From positions 3,466,001 through 3,530,000 of the forward strand of contig NZ_CP129016.1 in the NCBI RefSeq assembly GCF_020524085.2: a DNA stretch of 64,000 bases, written 5' to 3'. Under the pieces are notes generated by a model. It was not told where the DNA came from, made no database searches, and worked only from the letters and a program-made list of their open reading frames with translations. The stretch comes from Halobacillus litoralis. GTDB taxonomy: Bacteria; Bacillota; Bacilli; Bacillales; Halobacillaceae. Numbering within the stretch: the stretch's first letter is position 1; each line of letters opens with the position of its first letter. The position numbers were made by a program, and so were the translations under genes. Shown piece after piece: positions 52,082 to 60,636 of this stretch.

Positions 52082-52957
52082 TTAGAAGATACGATCAGCC
52101 GATGAAGGTAATCTTCTCACCTGTTTTAAATAACGTGTCATGTTTTCGTCTTCTTCTCGTCGATACGTGTAAGAGAACTCGTCCGCTACACGATGCGCCA
52201 GCGTGCGGAATAAATCACCGGCGGCAAACAGTGCATCCCAAATATGTTCCGCGTCTTCATCCGCATAAGTCGCTTCATACATCGTCCAATATTCTTCAGA
52301 CAGGAGCTTCTTAAAATAATTCCCGACCTTCCCTGTCGACACTTGAAAACCGTTCTGAGTACCGATCCACCAGGAAACCATCTGATCCAAGTCCCTGCGG
52401 ATGATACACTCCAGCATGAACTGCGCATAAGGAACCTCATCTCGCCACAAGCTTTTCGCTATGTTCTGCTGACACCACCAGAAATTATTGCAGCGCGCGA
52501 GATACTCCTGTTCCGTCGGCTTCTGCACATGATAATCTTCATCTGTCGCATCAGGAATCTCAGGCAGACAATCATCCTTATCCAACAAAGGAACCGTAAG
52601 CTTGTCCTCCCCGTAGTGTTCCTGCATATGCGGAAGCGTTTCGATATGTAAATCGATCCGGTTGCCATCCGTAAAGAGCATCAAATAACCATAAAAGTCA
52701 GCAATGTCCCCACCTGCCCCCTGATCATTTTTATCCGGTTCCTGCATCATCAGCCGATCACCGAATACATCCACCCAATGCTCATCCTCCAAGAAAGAAG
52801 TCGTTTCCGTCACAACGTAGACGATGTCATAATCCTGAAAAAGATCTTCTACTAGAGTGGGATTTGTTCTTGAACCGTTCATGTAAACCGCACGAATTCG
52901 TTCATCTCTCTCTGCGACATTCAAAATCAAATCCATCATTTTCTTTTCTGATCTCAT
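52082..52957 (-). CDS. ANT(6)/AadK-type aminoglycoside 6-adenylyltransferase
   Basis: Nucleotidyltransferase of 291 residues related to chromosomal AadK, which adenylates streptomycin. The active site reads YMNGSRTNPTLVEDLFQDYD followed by IVYVV, giving the GS and paired-aspartate motif; FGDRLMMQEP and YLMLFTDGNRIDLHI carry the third carboxylate. ATG 52957 follows AAAGGGGATGG and overlaps the stop of a truncated TPR gene (ATGA). Such genes are common in Bacillaceae chromosomes; actual resistance cannot be judged from sequence. Confidence 0.88.
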   Translation of the reverse strand: MRSEKKMMDLILNVAERDERIRAVYMNGSRTNPTLVEDLFQDYDIVYVVTETTSFLEDEHWVDVFGDRLMMQEPDKNDQGAGGDIADFYGYLMLFTDGNRIDLHIETLPHMQEHYGEDKLTVPLLDKDDCLPEIPDATDEDYHVQKPTEQEYLARCNNFWWCQQNIAKSLWRDEVPYAQFMLECIIRRDLDQMVSWWIGTQNGFQVSTGKVGNYFKKLLSEEYWTMYEATYADEDAEHIWDALFAAGDLFRTLAHRVADEFSYTYRREEDENMTRYLKQVRRLPSSADRIF

Positions 52958-53181
52958 GCTTGCTCCATCCCCTTTACAGTCCATCGGTCACCTTGAATTC
53001 CATGGTCAATAGCATTCTCATAAAAGGGGATGGCTGCCCGCTCCATCCCCTGTGCATCATGGGAGACCGCACACAGAAAATTCACCTCTGTATTTTTCTC
53101 TTCCCGTTTCAGACGGTCCAATGCTTCCACCCTTGCTTTCTCAAACTCTCCTTCATCCAACAATAATTGGATTTGATTCAT
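52954..53181 (-). pseudogene. Truncated tetratricopeptide-repeat protein
   Basis: 75 residues that start like a TPR protein of roughly 150 residues (LLDEGEFEKARVEALDRLKR, CAVSHDAQGMERAAIPFYENAID) but stop after GIQGDRWTVKGMEQA, where homologues continue with a GLGSTYR repeat. The end coincides with the aadK start, so a deletion probably removed the 3' half and fused the genes. Overlap by ATGA would still couple translation. Confidence 0.6.
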
Positions 53182-53264
53182 GTCATCCCTCCATCATAAA
53201 CGAATGGATATATCCTGAAGTCCGCATATAAACCTCTATTTTAGCCGATATCCCAACGATAGAC

Positions 53265-53885
53265 TCACAGCTTCTGTAAGTGATCGATCCATGCATCCAA
53301 CCGCCTGCGATCTCCTGGACCTTCCAGCAGCTTATCGTAAATCCGGTAGCCTTCCTCATCGTGTTCCCTTAACCAGTTCAATGACTTTTTCGGACCGAGG
53401 TACCAGCGTCCGATCATCTCAAAATAAATTTCAAGACTTTCCTTCACGAGCCAGTGGAATCGGTAGCGTCCTTCCAGATCACCTTTTCTCGAGCGTATCT
53501 TCATTTTGGTCAGCCAATCTTTCAAAAACTGCTTCTCCTTTGGCTCTAAAGATGCCGGTCCCCTCTGGAAGATCGAATCAATTTCAGACATCCAGGGTTT
53601 CGCTCGTTCGTAATCATCAACAAGCACATCTGCACGATGGACTTTCAAAAAGTTGGCTGGCTCTTCCATATCCTCGGTCTTATGGACCCATACATCCAGG
53701 AGCTTCCCACTGAAGGTTTCCACTTTGTTCTGTGTTTCCAGTTCATCGGAAAAACCGATCAGATCGACATCACTTTCTTCCGTGTAATCATCCGTCTGGT
53801 AGGAACCGTACAAAAATACAGTATGGCACTTGTAATTCTCTCTCATATGCATGGTTGCTTTTTCTAAAAACCGTTCACGATCCAT
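53265..53885 (-). CDS. Nucleotidyltransferase domain protein
   Basis: 206 residues with a small Pol-beta-type nucleotidyltransferase core: VFLYGSYQTDDYTEESDVDL supplies GS and two of the three carboxylates, and LLDVWVHK follows with a third D. The C-terminal half is helical and charged. It resembles families that modify small molecules or other proteins, but the acceptor is unknown. Starts 27 bases downstream of tyrZ. Confidence 0.78.
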   Translation of the reverse strand: MDRERFLEKATMHMRENYKCHTVFLYGSYQTDDYTEESDVDLIGFSDELETQNKVETFSGKLLDVWVHKTEDMEEPANFLKVHRADVLVDDYERAKPWMSEIDSIFQRGPASLEPKEKQFLKDWLTKMKIRSRKGDLEGRYRFHWLVKESLEIYFEMIGRWYLGPKKSLNWLREHDEEGYRIYDKLLEGPGDRRRLDAWIDHLQKL

Positions 53886-53911
53886 CGTTTCATTTCCCCT
53901 TTTTCCTCTAT

Positions 53912-55153
53912 TCAGGAAGACCTTCTTAATCGTACGAACTTTCTTTTTCCAACTTGAACGACAGTTCCATCCTGTCCTTGAACCATCTGGCTTGTGTCCA
54001 TCACTTTTTCCTGATTGATCCGTACGCCGCCATTCTTAATCATCCTTCGCACTTCGCTCTTTGATGGTAAAAGTCCAAGCTCCTTGACGAGGTCGACAAC
54101 GTTTACCTCCTCATCTTTTTCCCACATCACTTCAGGGATCACGTCAGGCATCGCTTTCTTTTGAAAAACATTTGTGAAGTGTTCACGGCTTAGACGGGCC
54201 GCTTCTTTACCATGAAGCATTTCAACAAATGAAGCGGCAAGCTTCATCTTGGCATCCCTCGGGTGAAGCGTCCCTTCATCAAGGTCCCGTTTCACTTTCT
54301 CCACTTCTTGAATGGATAACGGAGACACGAGCTCAAAATATTTCATGATCAACGCATCAGGAATCGACATCGTTTTTCCGAAAATATCCTGCGGCCGTTC
54401 ATCCACTCCAATGTAATTGCCTTTTGACTTCGACATTTTCTCTACACCATCAAGCCCCTCAATTAACGGCATCAGCAGAACGACTTGTTTTTCCTTCCCG
54501 AAGTGCTCCTGCACCTGTCGGCCGAACAACACATTGAATTCCTGATCCGTTCCGCCTAGTTCGATGTCAGATTCCAACGCATATGAATCGTACCCCTGCA
54601 TGACAGGGTAGAAAAACTCGTGAAGATGGATCGGTTTATTCGCTTTGTACCGGTTATGAAAGTCATTGCGCTCGAGCATTCTCGCAACCGTCACCGTGCT
54701 CGCCAATTTCAAGACTTCTGAGAATCCTACTGTCGACAGCCACTTCGAATTGTAATGGAGCTCTACTTTTTCCATATCGATCACTTTGCCGAATTGCTCG
54801 AAGTAGGTCTTGGCATTGTGCTCCACTTCCTCATCCGTCAAAGCGGTCCGAGCGGTCGCCTTCCCCGTCGGATCCCCGATTTTCCCTGTGAAATCCCCGA
54901 TGATCAGCTGGATCGTATGCCCGAATTCCTGAAACTGTTTCAGCTTATTCAACACAACGGTATGACCAAGGTGGACATCAGGTGCCGTCGGGTCGAGTCC
55001 AAGCTTCACTTTCAGAGGCTGCTCATTTTTGATCGACTTTGCGATCTTTCCTTTGAATTCTTCTTCTGGAATGATGGAGGATACACCATAAGATAGAACC
55101 TCCCATTGCTTTTCAAATTCTTCTCTTTGTAAATCATTCAATTGTTCATTCAT
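53912..55153 (-). CDS. tyrZ: Tyrosyl-tRNA synthetase, TyrZ type
   Basis: Class I synthetase of 413 residues. HIGH-type motif HLGHTVV at about 50, GDFTGKIGDPTGK, tyrosine pocket GGTDQEFN, KMSKSKGN motif, and a C-terminal S4-like RNA-binding domain (LLPSKSEVRRMIKNGGVRIN). These match the TyrZ branch rather than TyrS of B. subtilis. ATG 55153 follows GGGGGGCTG; the frame upstream enters the leader. Expression is set by the tyrosine T-box just upstream. Confidence 0.95.
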   Translation of the reverse strand: MNEQLNDLQREEFEKQWEVLSYGVSSIIPEEEFKGKIAKSIKNEQPLKVKLGLDPTAPDVHLGHTVVLNKLKQFQEFGHTIQLIIGDFTGKIGDPTGKATARTALTDEEVEHNAKTYFEQFGKVIDMEKVELHYNSKWLSTVGFSEVLKLASTVTVARMLERNDFHNRYKANKPIHLHEFFYPVMQGYDSYALESDIELGGTDQEFNVLFGRQVQEHFGKEKQVVLLMPLIEGLDGVEKMSKSKGNYIGVDERPQDIFGKTMSIPDALIMKYFELVSPLSIQEVEKVKRDLDEGTLHPRDAKMKLAASFVEMLHGKEAARLSREHFTNVFQKKAMPDVIPEVMWEKDEEVNVVDLVKELGLLPSKSEVRRMIKNGGVRINQEKVMDTSQMVQGQDGTVVQVGKRKFVRLRRSS

Positions 55154-55179
55154 CTTACAGCCCCCCATTTTTAGAATAC

Positions 55180-55420
55180 AAAAAAGACACGCCCCATCAT
55201 GGGACGTGTCTTCATCACGCGTTACCACCCAAGTTGAAGATGAATCTCTTCATCCTCCCCTCAAAAAGATAACGGATTTACCGTCTTCCACTACTCACCT
55301 AAGTTTTCGTAAAAGAAGCTCCAGAAGGTAATTCATGATGAGATGTGTATCGACTCGCAGCAACCGTCGACTCTCTGACGACAGGGATCTCTTCACTACT
55401 GGGTTTCTGTCATTGCCGTA
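55180..55420 (-). ncRNA. Tyrosine T-box leader of tyrZ
   Basis: Minus strand shows AGTAGTGAAG of stem I, a specifier loop with GAATTACC (TAC, tyrosine, at 55328-55330), the T-box antiterminator core GGGTGGTAACGCG (55218-55230), and the terminator stem GACACGTCCCA / TGGGGCGTGTC with T6 at 55180-55210. Uncharged tRNA-Tyr would stabilise the antiterminator. T-box core has TAACGCG rather than the common TACCGCG. Confidence 0.93.
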
Positions 55421-55438
55421 GGTATTAAAGTTAGGATT

Positions 55439-55467
55439 ATGTTACGCGGAAAGGCAGAAGATGTCAA
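55439..55467 (-). promoter_or_regulatory. Sigma-A promoter of tyrZ
   Basis: Minus strand TTGACA (55462-55467), 17 bases, TAACAT (55439-55444). Confidence 0.8.
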
Positions 55468-55487
55468 CGATTTTTTTGAATATTTTT

Positions 55488-56081
55488 TCATAAACGACCT
55501 GCCCAGTGGCTTCTCCTTCTTAGGAAAAACACACCACCGATATTGAAGACACCAACGAGGAAAAGGACGCTGGTAAATGATGCAGACTCTTCCGACTTAG
55601 GAGATTGTTTGGTTTGGGGTGGGTTTTCTTTAAGTAATTCAGTATAGAAATCTTTATCCTTGCCGTCTTCTTTCACCACTTCCCCTTGTAATTGAACCAT
55701 CCCATTTGCAGCCACCACAGGTGTCAGAAAGTCGGCTTCCGGGATATTTTCCAACAGCAGCATGAACCTGCCGCCTTCGTCCTGAAAATCTTTCGCCCAG
55801 CTGACATCAAACCGGTCGATTCCGGCTGTGATTTCCTCTCCTACATCTCCTCTGAGTACGGCATCCACCTTAAAAGGATGACCGTCAAAGACAAATTCAC
55901 TCACTTCACTCCGACGATTGAAATCGTAAGAACCAATGACGATGACTTCTGCACGGTCGACAACCTCTTCAGGATCAATTTTTTCATAACTTGTAGCATT
56001 TACCTGCAAAGGAAGACTATACAGAAGGATAACGATGAGTGATCCTATAAAATACCGCATCTCCACTACACCTCTCTTCAT
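55488..56081 (-). CDS. Secreted or cell-surface protein with C-terminal membrane anchor
   Basis: 197 residues. Signal peptide (MKRGVVEMRYFIGSLIVILL, cleavage near VNA-TSY), a beta-rich outer domain (VIVIGSYDFNRRSEVSEFVF, VDAVLRGDVGEEIT), then a proline/serine-rich linker and a C-terminal helix followed by RRRSHW, suggesting attachment to the membrane. ATG 56081 follows GGAGGGTC. Family not recognised; sits between tyrZ's promoter and another small membrane gene. Confidence 0.72.
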   Translation of the reverse strand: MKRGVVEMRYFIGSLIVILLYSLPLQVNATSYEKIDPEEVVDRAEVIVIGSYDFNRRSEVSEFVFDGHPFKVDAVLRGDVGEEITAGIDRFDVSWAKDFQDEGGRFMLLLENIPEADFLTPVVAANGMVQLQGEVVKEDGKDKDFYTELLKENPPQTKQSPKSEESASFTSVLFLVGVFNIGGVFFLRRRSHWAGRL

Positions 56082-56259
56082 TGTTGACCCTCCTTACTCC
56101 ATCTAATTGACTGAAAAGGAGTTGTACACAGATGACCGACAAAAGAAAAAGGACTCCAGGATCTCTCGCCCCCCAAATAGATGTAACAAAAAAGAACAAC
56201 AATGATGAAGCGAAAGCTATGAAAACTATGTAAAAAAACAAGCGAATAAAATAACTCAT
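56017..56259 (-). CDS. Small two-helix membrane protein overlapping the next gene
   Basis: 80 residues: two hydrophobic helices (about 3-27 and 34-54) and a hydrophilic tail LDGVRRVNNEERC. ATG 56259 follows AAAGGGTC. It overlaps the start of the downstream gene by 65 bases; the last 20 residues may not be conserved. No family recognised. Confidence 0.5.
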   Translation of the reverse strand: MSYFIRLFFYIVFIAFASSLLFFFVTSIWGARDPGVLFLLSVICVQLLFSQLDGVRRVNNEERCSGDAVFYRITHRYPSV

Positions 56260-56397
56260 ACTAGACCCTTTCCAAAACATTCACCCATAGTATTCGAACA
56301 ATAATCAAAGGAAAAAGAACGGTTTCCTTTTTCCACCTTTAACCAATCGTTTCTATGTTCAGCCTAACACATTTCATGAAGAATAGGATAAGTACCC

Positions 56398-56431
56398 ACA
56401 AAAAAACACTCCTTAAAGAAGCGTTTTTTGT
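56398..56431 (-). terminator. Terminator of azoR
   Basis: Minus-strand AACGCTTCT / AGGAGTGTT stem with seven T. Confidence 0.7.
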
Positions 56432-56459
56432 AAGTCGACCGATTGAATGGATGAAATCA

Positions 56460-57086
56460 TTAAAATGTCTTGGCTGCGTCTTTTGCTCTAGCTATCGCAT
56501 GTTCTCTAATCTCATCCGCCTGATCCGGATTCGCCGCATGCCCTTCGACAAAAAGTCCATCAAAGGACGGGACACCGAAAAACTGCATGACGATATTCAA
56601 ATACCGATTCCCCATCTCCATACCCGCTGCCGGTCCTTCCGAATAAATTCCTCCGCACGACTGGATATGGAAGGCTTTTTTATCCGTGAGCAAGCCGATC
56701 GGGCCTTGCTCTGTATATTTAAATGCTTTGCCCGCTACGGCTACCGAGTCGATATAAGCCTTCATCACAGGAGGAAAAGAGAAGTTCCACATTGGGGTGA
56801 CGAAGACGTACTTGTCTGCGGAGATAAATTGATCACTCAGCTCTCCCAATCGCTCGACTTTCCTTTTTTCTTCTTCAGAGAGTTCATCGCCGGACTGCAG
56901 TTTCCCCCACCCGCTGAAAATATCAGCATCAATTTGAGGGATGTCTTCTCTGTACAAGTCGATGTGAATGATCTCATCCCCGGCATTCATTTCTTTGTAT
57001 GTGTCGATGAATGCCTTCCCTACCCTCATGCTGTAAGAGGCCGTTTCATCATGTGGATGGGCCGTAATATATAAAACCTTTGCCAT
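56460..57086 (-). CDS. azoR: FMN-dependent NADH-azoreductase
   Basis: Flavodoxin-fold quinone/azo reductase of 208 residues that protects against electrophilic quinones. FMN-phosphate loop [13 protein letters not shown] near residue 8, the ring-binding [19 protein letters not shown] stretch and [10 protein letters not shown] follow family order. Monocistronic. The upstream region holds two CTATAC direct repeats (near 57105-57125), as is common for MarR/DUF24-type control of azoR, but the regulator is not in the window. Confidence 0.9.
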   Translation of the reverse strand: MAKVLYITAHPHDETASYSMRVGKAFIDTYKEMNAGDEIIHIDLYREDIPQIDADIFSGWGKLQSGDELSEEEKRKVERLGELSDQFISADKYVFVTPMWNFSFPPVMKAYIDSVAVAGKAFKYTEQGPIGLLTDKKAFHIQSCGGIYSEGPAAGMEMGNRYLNIVMQFFGVPSFDGLFVEGHAANPDQADEIREHAIARAKDAAKTF

Positions 57087-57154
57087 AGAATCCTACCTTT
57101 CCATTCTAGATAGTATAGTTTGTATAGAAACGACCATTCTTACTAATAAAAGCC

Positions 57155-57190
57155 GAAAAAAAGAATCCACCTTGGTTGAGATGGATTCTA
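57155..57190 (-). terminator. Terminator of the 48-aa protein gene
   Basis: Minus-strand AGAATCCA / TGGATTCT stem, 12-base loop, T-run. Confidence 0.85.
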
Positions 57191-57200
57191 AACATCTTCC

Positions 57201-57347
57201 TTATTCCTGCTCGGAAGTCACATCATGGAGATAAGGATTTGCTGCTATGCTCATTCTTGCTTCATCTGTCATGACAAACCCTTCATCCGGCGTGCCTTCT
57301 TGGTTCATAGGGGACCGTCCATCGTAGTGGAATGGGGTGTCTTTCAT
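57201..57347 (-). CDS. Small acidic protein, 48 aa
   Basis: A short frame with an excellent site (AAGGAGGCGG, 57350-57360) and its own terminator, so it is almost surely a gene. Soluble and acidic: begins MKDTPFHYDGRSPMNQEG, contains DEGFVMTDEARMS and ends EQE. It has no membrane segment. Family not recognised; possibly a small spore or stress peptide of Bacillaceae, which is a guess. Confidence 0.7.
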   Translation of the reverse strand: MKDTPFHYDGRSPMNQEGTPDEGFVMTDEARMSIAANPYLHDVTSEQE

Positions 57348-57403
57348 TCTGCCGCCTCCTTCACATCTTTTTCATTAGCATCCGCTTACAAAAAGCCATT
57401 ATT

Positions 57404-57493
57404 CTACTCATTTAAAAAAGAACTTCTGTGTATCAAAGTTGGATGATCCGAATATTCAAAAGTGCCCCGATCCGGCAAACTGCCACGTACCAT
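57404..57493 (-). CDS. Possible 29-aa peptide
   Basis: ATG 57493 follows AAGGGGAG at good spacing; the frame reads MVRGSLPDRGTFEY and ends with SFLNE. It is very short and without a known family. It lies upstream of the 48-aa gene on the same strand. Support is the ribosome site only. Confidence 0.3.
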   Translation of the reverse strand: MVRGSLPDRGTFEYSDHPTLIHRSSFLNE

Positions 57494-57635
57494 CGAACTC
57501 CCCTTATAAGATAACTTCGCTCTCGTAGGAAGAACCCCTTCTTATCACACCAATCAAAAATAGGGATGACACAGTTACGCCCCATCCCTTTCATCGTCTT
57601 TCTCATTCATTTATAAAGTTCCACTTTTATCCTTT
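57494..57635. other. Intergenic with a terminator hairpin
   Basis: Minus-strand AGGGATG / CATCCCT stem (about 57562-57592) followed by ATTTTTG lies past the SDR stop and probably ends its transcript. Nothing else seen. Confidence 0.6.
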
Positions 57636-58463
57636 TTACCTTCGCATCATGGAATGGAAAATGGAATCAAACATGCGATCGGGCAGCACTTTTCTTAAAA
57701 ACATATAAGGTTTGGCATACTTGCCGGCCGCATACCTTGTTTTCGGCTTTTTCGCTTCGATCGCTTTTTTCACTGTTTCTGCAATCACTCTTGGTGAAGA
57801 AGATGCTCCCGTCATATTCTCAGTCATGTTAACGAAAGATCGTGTCATGTCTTTGTAGGCAGATGTTCCAGACGTTTTCTGTAAATTCTCAAGCATGATA
57901 CCGGTCCATTCACTTTCAATACTCCCCGGCTGTATGACGACCACATCAATTCCAAACGGTGCTACCTCAAGCCGCAGACAGTCCGAATATCCTTCGAGTG
58001 CATGCTTGGATGCATGATACCAGGCTCCCATCGGTGTAAAAATTCTTCCACCCATGGATGAATTGTTTATGATTTTGCCTGACTTCTGTTTTCTCATATG
58101 CGGCAGAACAAGTTGAGTCAATCGGCTCAACCCAAACAGATTCACGTTGAATTGTCGCTTCGCTTCTTCCAACGGTACGTCTTCCACAGCACCGTAAGAG
58201 CCATACCCCGCATTATTGAACAGTACATCAATTCTCCCCTGCTCTTGAATGATCCTGGTCACCCCATCCACCATGGACGGTTCGTCAGTTACATCCATGG
58301 AAAGAATGTGAGCGCCTTTAGACTCGATCTCTTTCATCTTTTCCAAGCGCCTTGCCGCTCCATAGACGATGTAGCCTTCTTCCAACAACAGTTTTGCCGT
58401 TTCCATCCCCATCCCGGAAGAAGCCCCTGTAATCAGCACAACACCTTTTTTATCGTTCTTCAT
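57636..58463 (-). CDS. Short-chain dehydrogenase/reductase
   Basis: Classical SDR of 275 residues. NAD(P) loop TGASSGMG at about 13-20, NNAGYG, and catalytic S/Y/K in the SSMGG and YHASKHA segments. R-R after the second strand (GAARRLEK) suggests NADPH. Substrate unknown. It diverges from a TetR regulator; operator-like repeats lie in the gap, so the SDR is probably repressed by that protein. Confidence 0.88.
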   Translation of the reverse strand: MKNDKKGVVLITGASSGMGMETAKLLLEEGYIVYGAARRLEKMKEIESKGAHILSMDVTDEPSMVDGVTRIIQEQGRIDVLFNNAGYGSYGAVEDVPLEEAKRQFNVNLFGLSRLTQLVLPHMRKQKSGKIINNSSMGGRIFTPMGAWYHASKHALEGYSDCLRLEVAPFGIDVVVIQPGSIESEWTGIMLENLQKTSGTSAYKDMTRSFVNMTENMTGASSSPRVIAETVKKAIEAKKPKTRYAAGKYAKPYMFLRKVLPDRMFDSIFHSMMRR

Positions 58464-58598
58464 TTCACATTCCTCCCCATTCTAACCCGAAGTTACACTT
58501 GTATATAGATACACACTTGTGTCACTTATGTAAGCAAATTATAATGAGAATATCATCTTATGGTCAATGGTTTCTGATCAAGTGATACAGATGAAGGA

Positions 58599-58611
58599 AA
58601 GTGTGACACTT
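58599..58611. promoter_or_regulatory. Candidate TetR operator
   Basis: The palindrome AAGTGTGACACTT lies 37 bases before the TetR start; related half-sites (CAAGTGATACAG, ACTTGTGTCACTT) occur at 58577-58590 and 58515-58527 in the same divergent gap. Confidence 0.55.
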
Positions 58612-58647
58612 GATACAGCAACCTGATTGGAGAGGAGAACTAGCAGG

Positions 58648-59211
58648 ATGAATGATAAAAGCATGAATCCGATATCCATGAGGTCGAGAAAATGGATCAT
58701 CGACGCTTTACTCAGACTTATGGAAGAAAAGCCTTATCACAAAATCTCAGTCAAGGAAATTACCGAGACCGCAGAACTCGTAAGGAAGACTTTTTACCGC
58801 AACTTCCAGACAAAGGAGGAAGTCCTCCAGGAATACATCACAGGCTTGATGATAGAAGTTGAAAAGGAATTTGAAACACTTGATGCTATAACCCCATTCG
58901 CCATGGCTAAGCTGTATTTTGAATTTTGGCAGGAGCATATTGAATTCCTGAAGCTGATTCAGAAAAACGACTTGTTTGTCATCCTGCTCAAACAGTTGGA
59001 CGACTATCTGCCTTCCTTGAATGAGAGATACAAAGCAGATATGATGGAAGGCTTTGATGAAACATTCCTGCAGTATTATACGGCATTCAATTCCGCAGGC
59101 ATTTGGCATATGCTCGAAAAATGGATTCGTCATGGAGCCGTAGAACCCCCTGAGGAAATGGCACAGATCTATTCAGATATTACATTGAACAACCCTCATT
59201 TGAAGAAGTGA
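58648..59211 (+). CDS. TetR family transcriptional regulator
   Basis: Repressor of 187 residues. N-terminal HTH with ISVKEITETAELVRKTFYRN at about 34-53, then a TetR_C-type helical ligand domain. ATG 58648 follows GAGAGGAG; an upstream ATG (58627) lies within that site. Shares a divergent region with the SDR and is followed after 44 bases by an alpha/beta hydrolase, which may be in its operon. Confidence 0.87.
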   Translation: MNDKSMNPISMRSRKWIIDALLRLMEEKPYHKISVKEITETAELVRKTFYRNFQTKEEVLQEYITGLMIEVEKEFETLDAITPFAMAKLYFEFWQEHIEFLKLIQKNDLFVILLKQLDDYLPSLNERYKADMMEGFDETFLQYYTAFNSAGIWHMLEKWIRHGAVEPPEEMAQIYSDITLNNPHLKK

Positions 59212-59255
59212 GGACAATGATGCGTGTTTGTAAAGGAAAGGAATGATGGTCGAAT

Positions 59256-59981
59256 ATGAAAAAGTGGCTCAAGTATATCGTGCTTGGTCTCCTGGACCTG
59301 ATCAGTGTTGGAGTTCTCTTCTTTTTCATCTGGACTCAACAAACTTACGAACCTTCGGAAGAGATGACACGCCTGGTGGAAGAATCCCACAAAACAGACG
59401 GATGGGTCGTACATGAACCCGGCGGTAAAGCTAAAGCAGGGATCATCTTATATCCTGGAGCAAAGGTTGAACCAGAAGCCTACAGCTATCTCGCTCAGCA
59501 ACTGGCGAACAGCGGATACGTTACAGGTGTTCCTGATGTAACGTTGAACCTACCCATTATAAGCACGAACAAAGCAAATGAATTGATGGACCGCTATCCT
59601 GATGTTGAAGCTTGGTATGTGGGAGGTCATTCTCTCGGCGGGGTCGCCGCTGCTTCTTTTGTAAAAGAGCATACGGAGGAGACAGAGGGATTGATTCTTC
59701 TTGCTTCCTATCCTACGGAAGGAAGCAGCTTCGCAGATACCGAAACCCCGATCCTATCGATATATGCAGAGAATGATGGGTTAACGACAGAAGCGAAAAT
59801 AAAGGAAACGGAGCCACTGCTTTCAACGGACACCACTCTTCATAAAATTGAAAAAGGAAACCATGCCCAATTTGGTATGTATGGTCCTCAAAAAGGAGAT
59901 CAGCCTGCTCAAATCCCAGCGAAAACCCAGCAGGAAATCATCGCTAATACCATCTATAAGTGGTTGGAAGATCAAATCTAA
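59256..59981 (+). CDS. Membrane-anchored alpha/beta hydrolase
   Basis: 241 residues: an N-terminal helix (about 5-27) anchors a dienelactone-hydrolase-like domain facing out. Nucleophile serine in GGHSLGGVAA, acid D in YAENDGLT and catalytic H in GNHAQFGMYG. The GNHAQFG ending is typical of a group of Bacillus alpha/beta hydrolases of unknown substrate. It probably belongs with the TetR gene upstream. Confidence 0.83.
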   Translation: MKKWLKYIVLGLLDLISVGVLFFFIWTQQTYEPSEEMTRLVEESHKTDGWVVHEPGGKAKAGIILYPGAKVEPEAYSYLAQQLANSGYVTGVPDVTLNLPIISTNKANELMDRYPDVEAWYVGGHSLGGVAAASFVKEHTEETEGLILLASYPTEGSSFADTETPILSIYAENDGLTTEAKIKETEPLLSTDTTLHKIEKGNHAQFGMYGPQKGDQPAQIPAKTQQEIIANTIYKWLEDQI

Positions 59982-60503
59982 TCCGTGAAAATGCCCGGGT
60001 ACCAGCAGATGGCCCGGGCTTTCTTCTATATTTCACACGGATGGACGTACCAATTTGGAGATTTCTTGCATCAATTCCAGGATTCAATTCATAAAGGTCG
60101 TGCACGGTCACTCCTTGATGAATACCAGCTATTCCATAAAGCGTATCGTAAGGAGCAATCGTATGATCGTGGGCATTCACATCTTCAGCCGGTGAAACCC
60201 GTAGGACCTGATAGGCAGCAAATTCCATGGATCGATGCCGGGATTTAATTCGAACAGCTCGGAAAGCGTAAGCCCTTCATGGAGGTTTGCAAAGCTGTAC
60301 AACGTACTTCCCGGTGTAACGGTATGAAATTCTTCATTCGGATAATCATCACTAACCATTTCGTCTGTTTTCACTGTAATTCGAGACCCAGGTTGAATGA
60401 AATCTGCGTCAATCCCTGGATTCCATCGGAACAAATCATCAACGGTCACATCATCATATTGTTCGGCAAGGCTCCAAAGCGTATCCCCTTTTTCGAAGGT
60501 CAC
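59944..60503 (-). pseudogene. LysM-repeat protein, 5'-truncated and frameshifted
   Basis: Three LysM-like repeats are visible: EKGDTLWSLAEQYDDVTVDD, PGSTLYSFANLHEGLTLSEL and APYDTLYGIAGIHQGVTVHD, each followed by a NPGID element. Repeats one and two are in one frame (60177-60503); one missing base near 60215 (after NLLP) shifts reading to the frame holding repeat three (59944-60228). The beginning is also damaged: reading back from YQVTFEKGD, an in-frame TAA lies two codons before, with AGGAGA further upstream but no start codon. The 3' tail overlaps the hydrolase terminator. LysM proteins bind peptidoglycan. Confidence 0.78.
59988..60026 (+). terminator. Terminator of the alpha/beta hydrolase
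   Basis: GCCCGGG, 12-base loop, GCCCGGGC, then TTTCTTC. It lies inside the 3' tail of the antisense LysM frame. Confidence 0.75.
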
Positions 60504-60636
60504 TTGATAAGTTTAAACGTAATATTTTGAAAAAATCCAGAAATCTCCTAATTCGTGCAGGACAAAACAAATACCTGTAGAAAAAAAGTGTAGAGACTAT
60601 AGGAAAGGCACGTCATATTGTTGAAGGAGGAAATTT

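Noticed and set aside
56355..57074. 239-codon frame antisense to azoR
   Set aside because: Exactly opposite an intact azoreductase gene with all motifs; no ribosome site.
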